Shown here in pieces: positions 63,879 to 64,000 of a stretch of 64,000 bases of DNA. Made by a program: the position numbers and the translations under genes. Location of the stretch: contig NZ_CP053557.1 of the NCBI RefSeq assembly GCF_014524545.1, positions 2,381,501 to 2,445,500 of the forward strand. Reading direction: 5' to 3'. The DNA is from Exiguobacterium sp. Helios. GTDB lineage: Bacteria; Bacillota; Bacilli; Exiguobacteriales; Exiguobacteriaceae. How positions within the stretch are numbered: position 1 is the first letter of the stretch; the number at the start of each line of letters is the position of its first letter. Under the pieces are notes generated by a model that did no database searches, was not told where the DNA came from, and worked only from the letters and a program-made list of their open reading frames with translations.

Positions 63879-64000
63879 TTATTTTAACTCCAGTTGTTTT
63901 TGTTCGTTTCCGCTTGCCTCGATATGTGCACCAACCAGATGAACGAGATCGACGACACGACATGAGTATCCCCACTCATTGTCATACCAAGCGAGGACTT
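63879..64000 (-). CDS. gapB: Glyceraldehyde-3-phosphate dehydrogenase, 3' end only
   Basis: The last 40 codons are visible. [20 protein letters not shown] is the invariant C-terminal segment of phosphorylating GAPDH. Its place before speD and nrdR matches gapB of B. subtilis, the gluconeogenic NADP-dependent isoform. Isoform cannot be judged from this fragment. Confidence 0.88.
   Translation of the reverse strand, partial: VLAWYDNEWGYSCRVVDLVHLVGAHIEASGNEQKQLELK

Overview
The window is a stretch of chromosome from a low-to-middle G+C member of the Bacilli, most probably Exiguobacterium. Gene order follows the Bacillus subtilis blocks hem–lon–tig, murI–rph, sdh, uvrC–trxA–etf–lcfA, mutS2–zapA–rnhC, pheTS–infC, and thrS, dnaI–dnaB–nrdR–speD–gapB. 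Several genes normally inside those blocks are missing: lonB, gerM, gerE, fadB and hemX. Loss of the sporulation or germination genes at otherwise intact junctions fits a non-sporulating relative of Bacillus. The species assignment is inference from gene content and order; no search was run. Most genes are on the minus strand.

Layout. 1–3.7 kb: hemA, hemC, hemD and hemB (5' part only) of tetrapyrrole synthesis, with a PerR-type box at the hemA promoter. 3.9–11.3 kb: an accessory operon read from 11.3 kb downward. It encodes a membrane-anchored three-part glycoside-hydrolase-like protein, a receiver-like protein, a membrane-anchored HEAT-repeat protein, a processive family 2 glycosyltransferase and an AI-2E/PerM-family membrane protein. 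This looks like a synthase-type exopolysaccharide system and is the most interesting accessory locus. 11.4–18.9 kb: ysxC, lon, clpX, tig, an unrecognised 340-residue gene and a small lipoprotein. 19–27 kb: tRNA-Arg, a phosphoesterase, rdgB, rph, murI, a lone HPr gene, a thioesterase, sdhCAB, yslB and a yvbH-like gene. 27.4–35.7 kb: uvrC, a variant disulfide oxidoreductase with a glyoxalase-fold partner, trxA, etfA/etfB, and fadR/lcfA with two FadR-type operators.

35.9–43.3 kb: a YitT-family protein, a 27-residue membrane ORF, a DUF350 gene, mutS2, polX, cvpA, zapA and rnhC. 43.3–47 kb: a stand-alone murE, a 531-base intergenic region, and a marR–MFS pair under a 30-bp perfect palindrome. 47–54.6 kb: pheT/pheS with a T-box leader, an RNA methyltransferase, an M42 peptidase, a dimeric dUTPase, and rplT, rpmI, infC. 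infC has an ATT start and a long leader. 54.8–57.5 kb: a catalase with a PerR-like site and a secreted beta-helix protein. 57.6–64 kb: thrS with a T-box, dnaI, dnaB, nrdR, a small unknown gene, speD with a structured leader, and the 3' end of gapB.

No prophage, insertion sequence, CRISPR array or rRNA was seen. Where an open frame extends past the likely start, the start given here was chosen from ribosome-binding-site spacing and family N-termini.
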